Of a DNA stretch of 64,000 bases, positions 8,021-16,898 are shown in pieces. Each line of letters starts with the position of its first letter. Within the stretch, counting starts at the first letter, position 1. This DNA is from DATLXU01 sp035575515 (GTDB lineage: Bacteria; Acidobacteriota; Blastocatellia; UBA7656), in contig DATLXU010000106.1 of the NCBI GenBank assembly GCA_035575515.1, forward strand, positions 1-64,000. The letters run 5' to 3'. The notes under the pieces are model-generated. The model ran no database searches. It saw nothing but the letters and a program-made list of their open reading frames with translations, and was not told the DNA's origin. Position numbers and translations under genes: made by a program.

Positions 8021-8920
8021 ATGAAACCAATCACCGAACAGACCAATCCGCGAACGAAAGACATTGATCGTCGCACGACGCTCGAAATCGTCGCACTCAT
8101 AAACGAAGAAGACCGAACCGTAGCCGAAGCCGTCTCGCGCGTGCTCAGCGATGTAGCCGCTGCGGTTGATGTGATTGTCGAACGGCTGGCTGCGGGCGGG
8201 CGATTGTTTTACGTCGGCACAGGAACAAGCGGGCGGCTCGGCGTTTTGGACGCATCGGAATGCCCACCGACTTTCGGTGTGTCGCCCGATTTAGTTCAAG
8301 GAATAATCGCGGGCGGATACCGCGCGCTCCATAGCGCAGTCGAAGCCGCAGAAGACGACCCTGTTCAAGCCGCGCGCGATCTGGATGAAGCGGGCGTGAC
8401 TTCGCGCGATGTCGTCGTGGGAATATCGGCAAGCGGCAACACTCCATATACGCTTGGCGCAATCGAGCATGCAAAAAAAATCGGCGCGGCGACCGTTTCA
8501 GTCACCTGCAATCCTGAATCACGGATGGCTGCGGCTGCCGGTGTTGCAATCGCGCCTGTTGTCGGACCGGAAGTAATCGCAGGCTCGTCGCGCATGAAAG
8601 CGGGCACGGCCCAGAAGATGATTCTAAATATGCTCTCGACGGCAACGATGATTCGATTGGGATTGGTCTATAGCAATCTCATGTCGAATCTGAAAGCCAC
8701 GAATGAAAAGCTCGTTCGCCGCGCGCGGGCAATCCTCGCGGAAGAGGCGGGGCTTGAGGCAGAAGAAGCCGCGCGCGTGTTTGAAGCGTCGGGCCGCGAC
8801 CTTCGCGTGGCGTTGTTGGTTGCGCGCGGCATATCGCGCGATGAAGCCGAAGAGTCGTTAAAGAAACACGGCAATTCAGTCCGTCGCGCGCTCGATAGCT
8901 TGAAAGGCGGCTCGGATTAA
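8021..8920 (+). CDS. murQ: N-acetylmuramic acid 6-phosphate etherase
   Basis: MurQ cleaves the lactyl ether of MurNAc-6-phosphate to give GlcNAc-6-phosphate in cell-wall recycling. The 299-residue length is normal. The SIS fold is marked by GTGTSGRLGVLDASECPPTF and ISASGNTPYTLGA. GSSRMKAGTAQKMILNMLST is the family hallmark, and NLKATNEKLVRRA leads into the C-terminal UBA-like helical part. The N-terminal TEQTNPRTKDID is also typical. nagA follows 24 bp downstream and uses the product; nagZ, which makes the upstream substrate, is at 52029. Confidence 0.95.
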   Translation: MKPITEQTNPRTKDIDRRTTLEIVALINEEDRTVAEAVSRVLSDVAAAVDVIVERLAAGGRLFYVGTGTSGRLGVLDASECPPTFGVSPDLVQGIIAGGYRALHSAVEAAEDDPVQAARDLDEAGVTSRDVVVGISASGNTPYTLGAIEHAKKIGAATVSVTCNPESRMAAAAGVAIAPVVGPEVIAGSSRMKAGTAQKMILNMLSTATMIRLGLVYSNLMSNLKATNEKLVRRARAILAEEAGLEAEEAARVFEASGRDLRVALLVARGISRDEAEESLKKHGNSVRRALDSLKGGSD

Positions 8921-8944
8921 CAGCTTGCTCTGCGAAACTCATTT

Positions 8945-10153
8945 ATGAACCAACTCCTTCTACACAACGCGCGAGTCATTATTGAAAATCGTGTCGAGCG
9001 CGGCGGCGTGCTCGTTCGCGATGGCCGCATAGCTCAGGTCTTTGCGCAGGAAGATAAGCCAGCAGGACTCAGCGCAAACGAGCTGATTGATCTCCGTAAT
9101 GCGTATCTCGCGCCGGGAATGATTGACATTCACATTCACGGCTCGGCGGGCGTTGACGTTCAGGATGCGGATTCGAATGAGATTGCGCGGCTGTCGCGTT
9201 TTCTGCTCGCGGAAGGAGTGACCGGCTACTTCGCCACGTTCGTGCCAACGGACGAGTGCGGATATAGAAAAGCGGTTGCCGAGATTGAATCGTACATAGC
9301 CAATCAGGATAAGGCGAACGCAAAAAGCGGCGCGCGGATTTTAGGGATTCACTTTGAAGGCCCGTTCGTCAGCCATAACAAATGCGGCGCGTTGAAGCGC
9401 AAATATTTTCGCACCTATGACGGCGACGCTCGTTCAATCGAGTTATTCACGGTCGAAGATGACAAAATGAATCAGCGAAGCGCGCGATTAATGACGCTCG
9501 CGCCTGAAACCGACGGCGGCATTGAGCTTGCGCGCGAGCTGACGCGCAAAAACGTGCGGGCATTCATAGGTCATACGCAGGCCGACCCCGACACTCTGGA
9601 CAGGGCAGTCGAAGCCGGAGCGCGGCACATCACACATTTTCCGAACGCGCTCGAACAGCTTCACCACCGCAGGCCGGGCGCGGTCGCGTGGGGGCTTGTG
9701 CGCGACGACATAACGATTGACTGCATCGCTGACTTTCATCACATCGCGCCGCTGATGCTCCATTTGATCTACAAATCGAAAGGCGCAAATCGCATGGCGT
9801 TAATCAGCGACGCGATAAAACCTGCGGGGCTTGGCGACGGCGAGTTTATCGTGTGGGATGAAAAGATTGCCGTGCGCGATAGAATAACATCACTTGTTGA
9901 AGGACCATCGCGGGGGACAATCGCAGGCTCTGTGATTACGATGCGCGACGCGCTCAGAAACATCTTCAGTCTAGGCGTGCCGCTTCACGAAGCGATCAGC
10001 ATGGCGACAAGCGTGCCCGCTCGCGCGGCTGGCGTCTTTCGCGAGCACGGCTCGATTGAAGCGGGCAAGCGCGCAGACCTTTTTGCGTTTGACGAAGACT
10101 TCAATGTACGCTTAACGGTTGTTAATGGCTTGATTGCTCTGGACAAAAGCTGA
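8945..10153 (+). CDS. nagA: N-acetylglucosamine-6-phosphate deacetylase
   Basis: NagA hydrolyses GlcNAc-6-phosphate to glucosamine-6-phosphate and acetate. The amidohydrolase barrel shows PGMIDIHIHGSAG (metal), GIHFEGPFVSHNKCGA (metal Glu), GHTQADPDTLDRAVEAG and THFPNAL (metal His), and the catalytic aspartate in ISDAIKPAGLG. The C-terminal AGKRADLFAFDEDF closes the small beta-sandwich. The 402 residues are near family length. It is probably co-transcribed with murQ and feeds amino-sugar carbon toward the phosphosugar genes downstream. No nagB is seen in the window. Confidence 0.95.
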   Translation: MNQLLLHNARVIIENRVERGGVLVRDGRIAQVFAQEDKPAGLSANELIDLRNAYLAPGMIDIHIHGSAGVDVQDADSNEIARLSRFLLAEGVTGYFATFVPTDECGYRKAVAEIESYIANQDKANAKSGARILGIHFEGPFVSHNKCGALKRKYFRTYDGDARSIELFTVEDDKMNQRSARLMTLAPETDGGIELARELTRKNVRAFIGHTQADPDTLDRAVEAGARHITHFPNALEQLHHRRPGAVAWGLVRDDITIDCIADFHHIAPLMLHLIYKSKGANRMALISDAIKPAGLGDGEFIVWDEKIAVRDRITSLVEGPSRGTIAGSVITMRDALRNIFSLGVPLHEAISMATSVPARAAGVFREHGSIEAGKRADLFAFDEDFNVRLTVVNGLIALDKS

Positions 10154-10213
10154 CGCTTAACGCATTATGGCCACACTCAGGATCTGGAGATTTCCGTCGG
10201 AGGCATAGACCGA

Positions 10214-10906
10214 ATGACTGCCGGTCAGGAAAAAGCTGATTTTGATAAAGAGGTCCGCAGGGTTGTTTACGACTTCACGATGCGCGAGGGCGCTCCTCCG
10301 ACCTCAGAGCGGGTGGCCGAAAATCTTTCAACCGCGCCATCCGACGTAAAGTCATCATTCGCGCGATTGGCCGACGCGCACATTTTAGTTCTGCAAAAAG
10401 GCAACGGCGAGATTCTAATGGCAAATCCTTTTTCGGCTGTTGTCACTCCTTTCCTTGTCAATGTCGGAAACCGCTCTTATTATGGCAACTGCATCTGGGA
10501 TGCGATGGGCATACCGGCCATGCTAGGCGCGGACGCGCGGATAAGCACCTCGTGCGGCTGTTGCCGCACCGCTATGGAAGCGACGATTAAAGACGGCGCG
10601 CTGGCCGAAGCAAGCGGAGTTGTTCATTTCGCCATCCCTGCGGCCCGCTGGTGGGACGACATAGTTTTCAACTGACAGACGATGCTACTCTTCCGGGCGG
10701 AAGAGCACGTCGAGAAATGGTGCGCTGACTGGAATCTCTCGCGCGGCGAAACGCTTTCGCCTGATAAATGCTGGCAGCTCGCCAAAGTCTGGTACAGCGC
10801 CGACCGCCGCGAGCCTGACTGGCGCAGGCGCACTGCTGATGAAGCGGAGAGTTTATTCAGCGAACTTGGCCTGACATCACCATTCTGGCGTTTATTGCCT
10901 TCGTAG
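10214..10906 (+). CDS. MerB-like alkylmercury lyase family protein, probable selenoprotein (UGA-Sec at codon 154)
   Basis: The reading frame is interrupted by one TGA at 10673-10675 and continues in the same frame to TAG at 10904-10906 (230 residues if decoded). MerB cleaves carbon-mercury bonds with two cysteines and an aspartate (Cys96, Asp99, Cys159 in the plasmid enzyme). Here NCIWDAMG supplies Cys93 and Asp96, followed by a CGCC cluster (114-117). The TGA falls between WWDDIVFN and QTMLLFRAEEHVEKWC, where the second catalytic Cys is expected. A SECIS-like hairpin starts 12 nt after the TGA. The N-terminal 60 residues form a winged-helix-like region, as in MerB. The gene lies between nagA and pgi; no other mercury gene is present, so the substrate may not be organomercury. 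Alternatives are a recent nonsense mutation (TGC to TGA) or two split proteins. Confidence 0.8.
10673..10711 (+). promoter_or_regulatory. UGA codon plus bacterial SECIS-like hairpin
   Basis: After the TGA (10673-10675), CTCTTCC (10688-10694) pairs perfectly with GGAAGAG (10699-10705) around a GGGC loop (10695-10698). A lower 4-bp helix can form between GACG (10678-10681) and CGTC (10708-10711). The loop begins 19 nt after the UGA and has G at its first two positions. From memory, the bacterial SECIS consensus asks for a loop 16-37 nt downstream, a 4-bp or longer upper stem and such a G; all three are met. Confidence 0.75.
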
Positions 10907-10981
10907 ACTGCGAAGCAACCCGCGCGTGACGCAGGCGCTCGCGCATCAAGCAAGCTCAATCATTGAGCGTAAGGAGTGACT

Positions 10982-12760
10982 ATGAGTAAAGAATCCCTCG
11001 ACAACCAACAGGTCTCGGCACATGCGTCCGGCGATGCGATCAACCGCCAGACGGCTGCGCTCGGCTCTTACGCCGGCGCTGTGAAAGACACGCTCAGGCG
11101 CATCGAAGATGAAAGGTGGATTCGCCGCATCTGGGAAAAAGACGCGAGCCTATGGAAAGACGACGAAGCCCATAAGAAGATCATTGCAAACGCGCTCGGA
11201 TGGGTTGCGGTCGTCAATCAAATGATTGAGCATCAGGATGAATTGGCCGCGTTCGCCGACGAGATTCGCGACGCAGAGTTCACAGACGTGATGCTTCTCG
11301 GAATGGGCGGGAGCAGCCTCTGCCCCGAAGTCTTTCGCCGCACATTCGGGCGCATCGAGGGCCGGCCCGTGCTTCACGTTCTCGACAGCACAGACCCGGC
11401 GACGGTCAAAAGTTTTGAAGAGCGAGTTGATCTGGCGCGCACGCTCTTTATCGTCGCGAGCAAATCGGGCACGACGACCGAGCCGCTGATGTTTTACAAA
11501 TACTTCTTTAATCGCGCGCGCGACGTTAAAGCGGACCGCGCGGGCGAAAACTTCGTCGCCATAACCGATCCCGGAACTTTGATGGAAGCGATGGCGACGG
11601 GCGACAACTTTCGCAAGATATTTCTCAACCCGGCAGACATCGGCGGGCGCTACTCGGCGCTATCGTATTTCGGAACCGTGCCGGCTGCGCTGCAGGGCTT
11701 CGATTTCAAAACGATGCTCGCTCACGCGAAGCAAGCGATGCAGGCCTGCGCGCCCGATTCTCCCGTTGATGAAAATCCCGGCGCGAGGCTCGGCTCGATA
11801 ATCGGCACGCTTGCCGTCGCAGGCCGCGATAAGCTGACGCTTGTTGCCTCGCCTGATATTGCATCGCTCGGATTATGGATTGAGCAGTTGATTGCCGAAA
11901 GCACGGGCAAGGAAGGTCGCGGCGTCGTCCCCATTGCGGGCGAGCCACTGGCCGCGCCTGAAGCGTATGGCGATGACCGCTTGTTTGTCTCAATCAGCGT
12001 CGGCGCGGTTGACGATGAAACCGAAAGGAAGTTGGAGGCGCTCGAAGAGGCTGGCCATCCGGTTGTGCGCCGCACGTTGAATAGCGCGATTGATCTCGGC
12101 CAGGAGTTTTACGCGTGGGAGATTGCGACGGCGATTACGGGGAAGATTCTTGGCATCAACCCATTCGATCAGCCGAACGTGCAGGAGAGCAAAGACAACA
12201 CGAAGCGGCTGCTAGAAGAATTCAAGAAGAACGGCGCGCTCCCCGAACAGGAACTTGCGGCGACGGGACGCGGATTGAAAGTCTACTGCGAGGCTGAAAC
12301 TCGCGATGAGCTTGGCGCTGATCTTTCGGCTGACCAATTCATCACCGCGCACCTGAAGCGCGCGAAGGCAGGCGATTACGTCGCGCTGCTCGACTACATC
12401 CAGGAAACAGACGAGCACGAAAGATTGATTCAAGCAATCCGCACACATCTGCGCGACGCATTGCGGGTTGCGACGACCACAGGCTACGGCCCGCGCTTTC
12501 TGCATTCGACGGGGCAGCTTCACAAGGGCGGCGCGGACAACGGCGTGTTTGTGCAGGTGACGGCTGATGATTCGGTTGATGTGAAGATAGTTGGCGAGCC
12601 TTTTACCTTCGGCGTATTGAAGCAGGCGCAGGCGCTCGGCGATTTCCAATCGCTTGCGAGCCGACATCGTCGCGCCATCCGCGTCCATCTCGGCAAAGAC
12701 ATCGAAGACGGGCTTCGCACGCTGCTAGAGATAGTCAGAAGCAGCTTCCCGCTTCGTTAA
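10982..12760 (+). CDS. pgi: phosphoglucose isomerase, TalPgi-type
   Basis: The protein interconverts glucose-6-phosphate and fructose-6-phosphate. It resembles the isomerase half of bifunctional transaldolase/phosphoglucose isomerase proteins, with SIS blocks LLGMGGSSLCPEV, IVASKSGTTTEPLM and LNPADIGGRYSALSYFG, then ESTGKEGRG, FDQPNVQESKDNTK and the C-terminal LHSTGQLHKGG. The transaldolase domain normally fused at the N-terminus is absent; residues 1-90 are helical and family-typical. ATG 10982 is preferred over the in-frame GTG at 10976, since AAGGAG ends at 10976. It is the entry point of the pentose-phosphate block, downstream of the MerB-like gene. Confidence 0.9.
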   Translation: MSKESLDNQQVSAHASGDAINRQTAALGSYAGAVKDTLRRIEDERWIRRIWEKDASLWKDDEAHKKIIANALGWVAVVNQMIEHQDELAAFADEIRDAEFTDVMLLGMGGSSLCPEVFRRTFGRIEGRPVLHVLDSTDPATVKSFEERVDLARTLFIVASKSGTTTEPLMFYKYFFNRARDVKADRAGENFVAITDPGTLMEAMATGDNFRKIFLNPADIGGRYSALSYFGTVPAALQGFDFKTMLAHAKQAMQACAPDSPVDENPGARLGSIIGTLAVAGRDKLTLVASPDIASLGLWIEQLIAESTGKEGRGVVPIAGEPLAAPEAYGDDRLFVSISVGAVDDETERKLEALEEAGHPVVRRTLNSAIDLGQEFYAWEIATAITGKILGINPFDQPNVQESKDNTKRLLEEFKKNGALPEQELAATGRGLKVYCEAETRDELGADLSADQFITAHLKRAKAGDYVALLDYIQETDEHERLIQAIRTHLRDALRVATTTGYGPRFLHSTGQLHKGGADNGVFVQVTADDSVDVKIVGEPFTFGVLKQAQALGDFQSLASRHRRAIRVHLGKDIEDGLRTLLEIVRSSFPLR

Positions 12761-12786
12761 GCTCAAACGGCTGATTGCGAATTTGA

Positions 12787-13626
12787 ATGGCCCCTCATAT
12801 GAATGCGACTGATTTGAAAGCACAGCCCATCGCGCTCGTCATTTCCGACATTGACGGCACGATCATCACATCGAATCACGAAGTGACCGACGCGACGAAA
12901 GCGGCGGCTCGGAAGCTGCGCGAACGCGGGATTTATCTTTCGCTAGCAAGCTCGCGCCCGCCGCGCAGCATTCGTCCCATCGCCGAAGCTCTCGGACTCA
13001 GCTCGCCGTTTGCGGCATTCAACGGCGCGCTGATGATTACGGCTAAGGGCAAAGTGATGGCCGAAAGCCGCCTCTCCGCAGAAATAATCGCCCGAATAAA
13101 ATCAATCGCCGACAGCTTCGGCCTTCACGTCTGGATTTACGATGAGCAGGATTGGTGGACGCCGGAGCGCACCTCGTTCGTTGATCGCGAAGAGCATACA
13201 TCCGGCTTCAGCCCGCGAATGGAAGGCTACGGCGAGCGATTGATGAAGGACGCCATCAAGCTCACGGTCGTCGGGAAACCTGAGATGGTCGCAGAAGCTG
13301 AGCGTCGAGTCTTTCAGCAACTGGGGGACGAAGTATCGGCGTCGCGCTCAAAGCCTCGCTTTCTGGATGTGACCGCTCATGGCGCTGACAAAGGCGCGGC
13401 GGTCGCCGGGCTTGCTGCGCTTTTGAAAGTTTCGGTCGAAAGCGTTGCGGTGATTGGCGACGGGCCGAACGATGTTGAGATGTTCCGCCGCGCGGGCCTG
13501 AGCATAGCGATGGGTCAGGCTGTGGATGAAGTCCAACAGTCTGCCAATTGCGTGACCGCTTCAAACGATAACGAAGGATGGGCGCGCGGGATTCGGAGAT
13601 ACGTTCTCGGAGACGCGACAGAATAA
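12787..13626 (+). CDS. Cof-type HAD phosphatase
   Basis: This is a haloacid-dehalogenase phosphatase of the Cof (IIB) subclass, which acts on sugar phosphates, nucleotides or flavin phosphates. Visible are motif I LVISDIDGTI (nucleophile and acid/base aspartates), motif II LASSRPPRSI, the large cap with a WTPERTSF region, the Lys-containing DKGAAVAGL and motif IV VIGDGPNDVEMFRRAG. The 279-residue length is normal. ATG at 12787 and at 12799 are both possible. Its place between pgi and the glucokinase gene suggests a sugar-phosphate substrate, but that is inferred from position only. Confidence 0.88.
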   Translation: MAPHMNATDLKAQPIALVISDIDGTIITSNHEVTDATKAAARKLRERGIYLSLASSRPPRSIRPIAEALGLSSPFAAFNGALMITAKGKVMAESRLSAEIIARIKSIADSFGLHVWIYDEQDWWTPERTSFVDREEHTSGFSPRMEGYGERLMKDAIKLTVVGKPEMVAEAERRVFQQLGDEVSASRSKPRFLDVTAHGADKGAAVAGLAALLKVSVESVAVIGDGPNDVEMFRRAGLSIAMGQAVDEVQQSANCVTASNDNEGWARGIRRYVLGDATE

Positions 13627-13638
13627 CTCTGAGCCGGA

Positions 13639-13669
13639 TTGTGGAAATGCAAAGCAGCAGGTGTATAAT
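13639..13669 (+). promoter_or_regulatory. candidate sigma-70-type promoter for ppgK
   Basis: A perfect -10 box TATAAT (13664-13669) has TTGTGG 19 bp upstream (13639-13644). It lies 40 bp before the preferred ppgK start, and rules against the in-frame GTG at 13661, which sits inside this box. Confidence 0.5.
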
Positions 13670-13711
13670 CCGAGCGCAGTTCCTCAATTCGCCTTGCACA
13701 CAGGAGAAACT

Positions 13712-14509
13712 ATGACAGCGCCTAAACACACAGATGACGATCTGCTCGAAGCTAATCTAGAAGAATCGCCGTCGCCGGGTGCGCGCATACTTGCGATTGA
13801 CATCGGCGGCACCGGACTGAAGGCCGCGATTTTGAATCTCGATGGCGAGATGATGACTGAACGATTGCGCGTAGAGACTCCGCACCCAATCACGCGTGAC
13901 GCGCTGATACAGAAGCTGCTCGAATTGATCGAGCCGCTCGGCAAATCGTTCGATTACGTCTCCGTAGGTTTTCCCGGCGTCGTGCGCAAAGGGAAGATCG
14001 TCACCGCGCCGAATCTTGGGACGGAAGAGTTTCGCGGCTTCGATCTCGAATACGTGCTCGAAAAACAACTCGGCAAGCCCGTTCGAGTTCTCAACGACGC
14101 CGACATGCAGGGGCTTGCGGCAATCAAAGGCGAAGGCGTCGAAATGGTTGTCACGCTCGGAACTGGCTTCGGCACGGCTATGTTTTTGGATGGCGAGTTA
14201 GGGCCGCATCTTGAGATAGCGCATCATCCGTTTCGCAAGGGCGAAGATTATGATAAGCAGATTGGCGACAAGGCGCTCAAAAAAATCGGCAAGAAGAAAT
14301 GGAACCGCCGCGTGAAAGAAGCTATAAACAATCTCCGCGTGCTCACGAATTTCGACCGGCTTTATATCGGCGGCGGCAACGCCGGCAAGGTTAACTTCAA
14401 GCTTGATCCAGACATTGAAATCATCTCAAACGATTGCGGCGTGAAAGGCGGGGCGTGGCTCTGGCGAAGCGAGCATGAGAGAAGGATGCGCAATGACGAA
14501 GGCAACTAA
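13712..14509 (+). CDS. ppgK: polyphosphate glucokinase (ROK family)
   Basis: PpgK phosphorylates glucose with inorganic polyphosphate, ATP or both. The ROK phosphate loop is LAIDIGGTGLKAAI; GFPGVVRKGKIVTAPN, VLNDADMQGLAAIKG and VVTLGTGFGTAMF follow in family order, and the C-terminal LTNFDRLYIGGGNAGKV is typical of PpgK rather than of ATP-glucokinases. The start is ATG 13712, six bases after AGGAGA. The first 25 residues are acidic and outside the fold. The gene overlaps pgl by 17 bp, so translation is probably coupled, and its product feeds zwf directly. Confidence 0.9.
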   Translation: MTAPKHTDDDLLEANLEESPSPGARILAIDIGGTGLKAAILNLDGEMMTERLRVETPHPITRDALIQKLLELIEPLGKSFDYVSVGFPGVVRKGKIVTAPNLGTEEFRGFDLEYVLEKQLGKPVRVLNDADMQGLAAIKGEGVEMVVTLGTGFGTAMFLDGELGPHLEIAHHPFRKGEDYDKQIGDKALKKIGKKKWNRRVKEAINNLRVLTNFDRLYIGGGNAGKVNFKLDPDIEIISNDCGVKGGAWLWRSEHERRMRNDEGN

Positions 14510-15287
14510 TAGAGACAACGCGCAGATGCGCATTTATGCGGACGCGGAAGAGCTTGCGTTGAAAGCCGCGCGCCACTTTGCGCGATTGGCGGATCAATAC
14601 GTCATCGCGAGCGGGCGATTTACGGTTGCGCTCGCGGGCGGCTCGACTCCGCGAAGGATGTTTTCACTGCTGGCCGAAGAGCCGTTTCTTGATACGGTGC
14701 CGTGGGCTTCGATCTACTTCTTCTGGGGCGATGAGCGATGCGTTCCGCCTGATCACCCAGATAGCAACTATCGGATGGCTAGTGAAACGCTGCTGTCAAA
14801 AGCGCCCGTGAGGCGCGAAAACATTTTCCGCATACCGGCTGAATTGGAAGACCATGAGCGCGCGGCTTCGGATTACGAAGCAACGCTGATCAATTTCTTT
14901 GCAAAGCACAAATCAGCGACCGCGCCGCTTTCAAATGTGCCGCGATTCGATCTTGTACTCTTAGGCATGGGGCCTGACGGCCACACGGCGTCGCTTTTCC
15001 CCGGCACCGAAGCGTTGCAGAAGGACGACCGCATCGCGGTTGCGAATTACGTCGAGAAGTTCAACGCTTATCGAATCACGCTGACGGCAACGACCATCAA
15101 CAACGCGCGCAACGTGACGTTCGTGGTCGCGGGCGGCGACAAAGCCGACGCGCTCAAGGAAGTGCTTGAAGGCCAGTACAATCCCGAAGTCTATCCGAGC
15201 CAGTTGATCCACCCGCGCAACGGAACGCTTCTGTGGATGGTGGACAAGTCGGCTGCGCGATTGCTCAGTGAAGACCAGGTTAAGTAG
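14493..15287 (+). CDS. pgl: 6-phosphogluconolactonase
   Basis: Pgl hydrolyses 6-phosphogluconolactone, the product of Zwf. It has the NagB/DevB-type fold with VALAGGSTPRRMFSLL, FFWGDERCVPPDHPDSNYRM and LLGMGPDGHTASLFPGT. The start is ATG 14493, preceded by AGAAGGA; an in-frame ATG at 14475 would lengthen the overlap with ppgK. About 264 residues is slightly above the usual 230-260. It belongs with gnd and zwf downstream. Confidence 0.93.
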   Translation: MTKATNRDNAQMRIYADAEELALKAARHFARLADQYVIASGRFTVALAGGSTPRRMFSLLAEEPFLDTVPWASIYFFWGDERCVPPDHPDSNYRMASETLLSKAPVRRENIFRIPAELEDHERAASDYEATLINFFAKHKSATAPLSNVPRFDLVLLGMGPDGHTASLFPGTEALQKDDRIAVANYVEKFNAYRITLTATTINNARNVTFVVAGGDKADALKEVLEGQYNPEVYPSQLIHPRNGTLLWMVDKSAARLLSEDQVK

Positions 15288-15315
15288 CCACGAAAAGTTT
15301 TTTGACAAATCTTTT

Positions 15316-15404
15316 CACCGCAGAGACGCAAGAGACACAGAAGCTGCGCAGAGATTAATCATCTTTTCTGCATGAACTCCGTGTCTTTGCACCTCGCTGC
15401 GGTG
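15316..15404. repeat. inverted repeat related to the one at 36271
   Basis: The left arm (15316-15354, beginning CACCGCAGAGACGCAAGAGA) and right arm (15363-15404, ending CTGCGGTGA) are imperfect inverse copies built from short GCAGAGA/GACACAG-like words. Nearly the same word set occurs between the cytochrome genes at 36271-36352, so this unit is used at two places. Confidence 0.7.
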
Positions 15405-15441
15405 AGCGAATCACTTCGACCCTTATTCGAGGAACAAAACC

Positions 15442-16887
15442 ATGACTGCACAAATCAAACCGGAACTCGCACAGATAGGCATGATCGGACTCGCGGTGAT
15501 GGGCGAAAATCTCGCGCTCAACATCGCCCGCAACGGATTTCCAATCGCAGTGTTCAACCGCGAGACGAGCAAGGTTGACCAGTTCGTCCAACGCGCTGAC
15601 ACGATGCCCGTCATCGGCACCTACTCGATTCAAGAGTTCGTCAGCAAGCTCGAACGCCCGCGCAAAATCGTCCTGCTCATCAAAGCAGGCAGCCCCGTCG
15701 ATCAGGTCATTGCGCAGCTCAAACCGCTGCTCGACAAAGGCGACATAATTATTGATGGCGGCAATTCGTGGTTCAAGGACACGCAGCGCCGCGAGCAGGA
15801 GCTTCGGGCCGATGGAATTTATTTCATCGGCTCAGGCGTATCGGGCGGCGAGATGGGCGCGCTGTGGGGACCGTCGCTCATGCCCGGCGGCGACAAATCG
15901 GCTTACGAGCATCTCCGCCCAATCTGGGAAGCAATCGCCGCGAAGGTTGACGACGGACCGTGCGTAACCTACATCGGCCCGGACGGCGCGGGCCACTTCG
16001 TGAAGATGGTGCACAACGGAATCGAGTACGGCGATATGCAACTTATAGCCGAAGCCTACGACATCATGCGCAACGGGCTTGGACTCGAAGCCGCAGAGCT
16101 TGCAGACATCTTCGCCGGGTGGAATGAGGGTGAGTTGAATTCGTTCCTCATTGAGATAACCGCGAAGATCTTCCGCGTGAAGGACCCCGAAACCGGAAAG
16201 CCTCTTGTTGATATGATACTCGATGAAGCTGGGCAGAAAGGCACCGGCAAATGGACGGCGCAAGTCGCGCTCGATATGGGCGTGGTCATCCCGACGATTC
16301 AAGCGGCGCTTGACGCGCGCGTGCTTTCATCAATGAAGCGCGAGCGAGTAGAAGCGAGCGAGCAACTGAGCGGGCCGCCCGAAACTCGCTACACGGGCGA
16401 CAAGCGCGAGATGATTGACGCGGTGCGCGATGCGCTCTATGCGTCGAAGATTTGCTCATACGCGCAGGGGATGAACCTGATTCGCAAAGGCTCTGACGAG
16501 TACAACTGGAACATCAATCTCGGCGAGTTGAGCCGGATATGGAAAGGCGGCTGCATCATCCGCGCGCAGTTCCTCGATAAGATTAAGCAGGCCTACCAAC
16601 GTCGCGCAGATTTGCCGAACCTGCTGCTTGACGAAGATTTCAAAGCTTGGGTCTTGGAAGCGCAGCCGCGATGGCGACAGGCCGTTAGCGCGGCGGCAAG
16701 CCTCGGAATCCCTGTTGCGGCGATGAGCGCGAGCCTCGCTTACTTCGATGCGTATCGCACGGCGAATCTGCCGCAGAACCTGACGCAGGCGCAGAGGGAC
16801 TTCTTCGGCTCGCACACATACAAGCGAGTCGACAACCCCGACGGCGAAGCGATTCACACCGAATGGGAAGAACTGTTAAAGCAATAG
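15442..16887 (+). CDS. gnd: 6-phosphogluconate dehydrogenase (decarboxylating)
   Basis: Gnd oxidises 6-phosphogluconate to ribulose-5-phosphate and CO2 with NADP+. Seen are the nucleotide loop IGLAVMGENLALNIA, NRETSKVD, IIDGGNSWFKDT, GSGVSGGEMGALWGPSLMPG and HFVKMVHNGIEYGDMQLIAE (catalytic lysine and substrate binding). The 481 residues match the long (homodimeric) form. The Arg of NRETSKVD, in the position after the second beta strand, fits NADP+ preference. zwf begins 11 bp downstream, so the two are surely co-transcribed. Confidence 0.97.
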   Translation: MTAQIKPELAQIGMIGLAVMGENLALNIARNGFPIAVFNRETSKVDQFVQRADTMPVIGTYSIQEFVSKLERPRKIVLLIKAGSPVDQVIAQLKPLLDKGDIIIDGGNSWFKDTQRREQELRADGIYFIGSGVSGGEMGALWGPSLMPGGDKSAYEHLRPIWEAIAAKVDDGPCVTYIGPDGAGHFVKMVHNGIEYGDMQLIAEAYDIMRNGLGLEAAELADIFAGWNEGELNSFLIEITAKIFRVKDPETGKPLVDMILDEAGQKGTGKWTAQVALDMGVVIPTIQAALDARVLSSMKRERVEASEQLSGPPETRYTGDKREMIDAVRDALYASKICSYAQGMNLIRKGSDEYNWNINLGELSRIWKGGCIIRAQFLDKIKQAYQRRADLPNLLLDEDFKAWVLEAQPRWRQAVSAAASLGIPVAAMSASLAYFDAYRTANLPQNLTQAQRDFFGSHTYKRVDNPDGEAIHTEWEELLKQ

Positions 16888-16898
16888 AGGAATGACTA

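Noticed and set aside
10673..10906. Two separate proteins, or a sequencing frameshift, at the MerB-like gene
   Set aside because: Both halves are in the same frame, the break is one TGA at a catalytic position, and a SECIS-like hairpin follows. A point mutation remains possible but is less economical.
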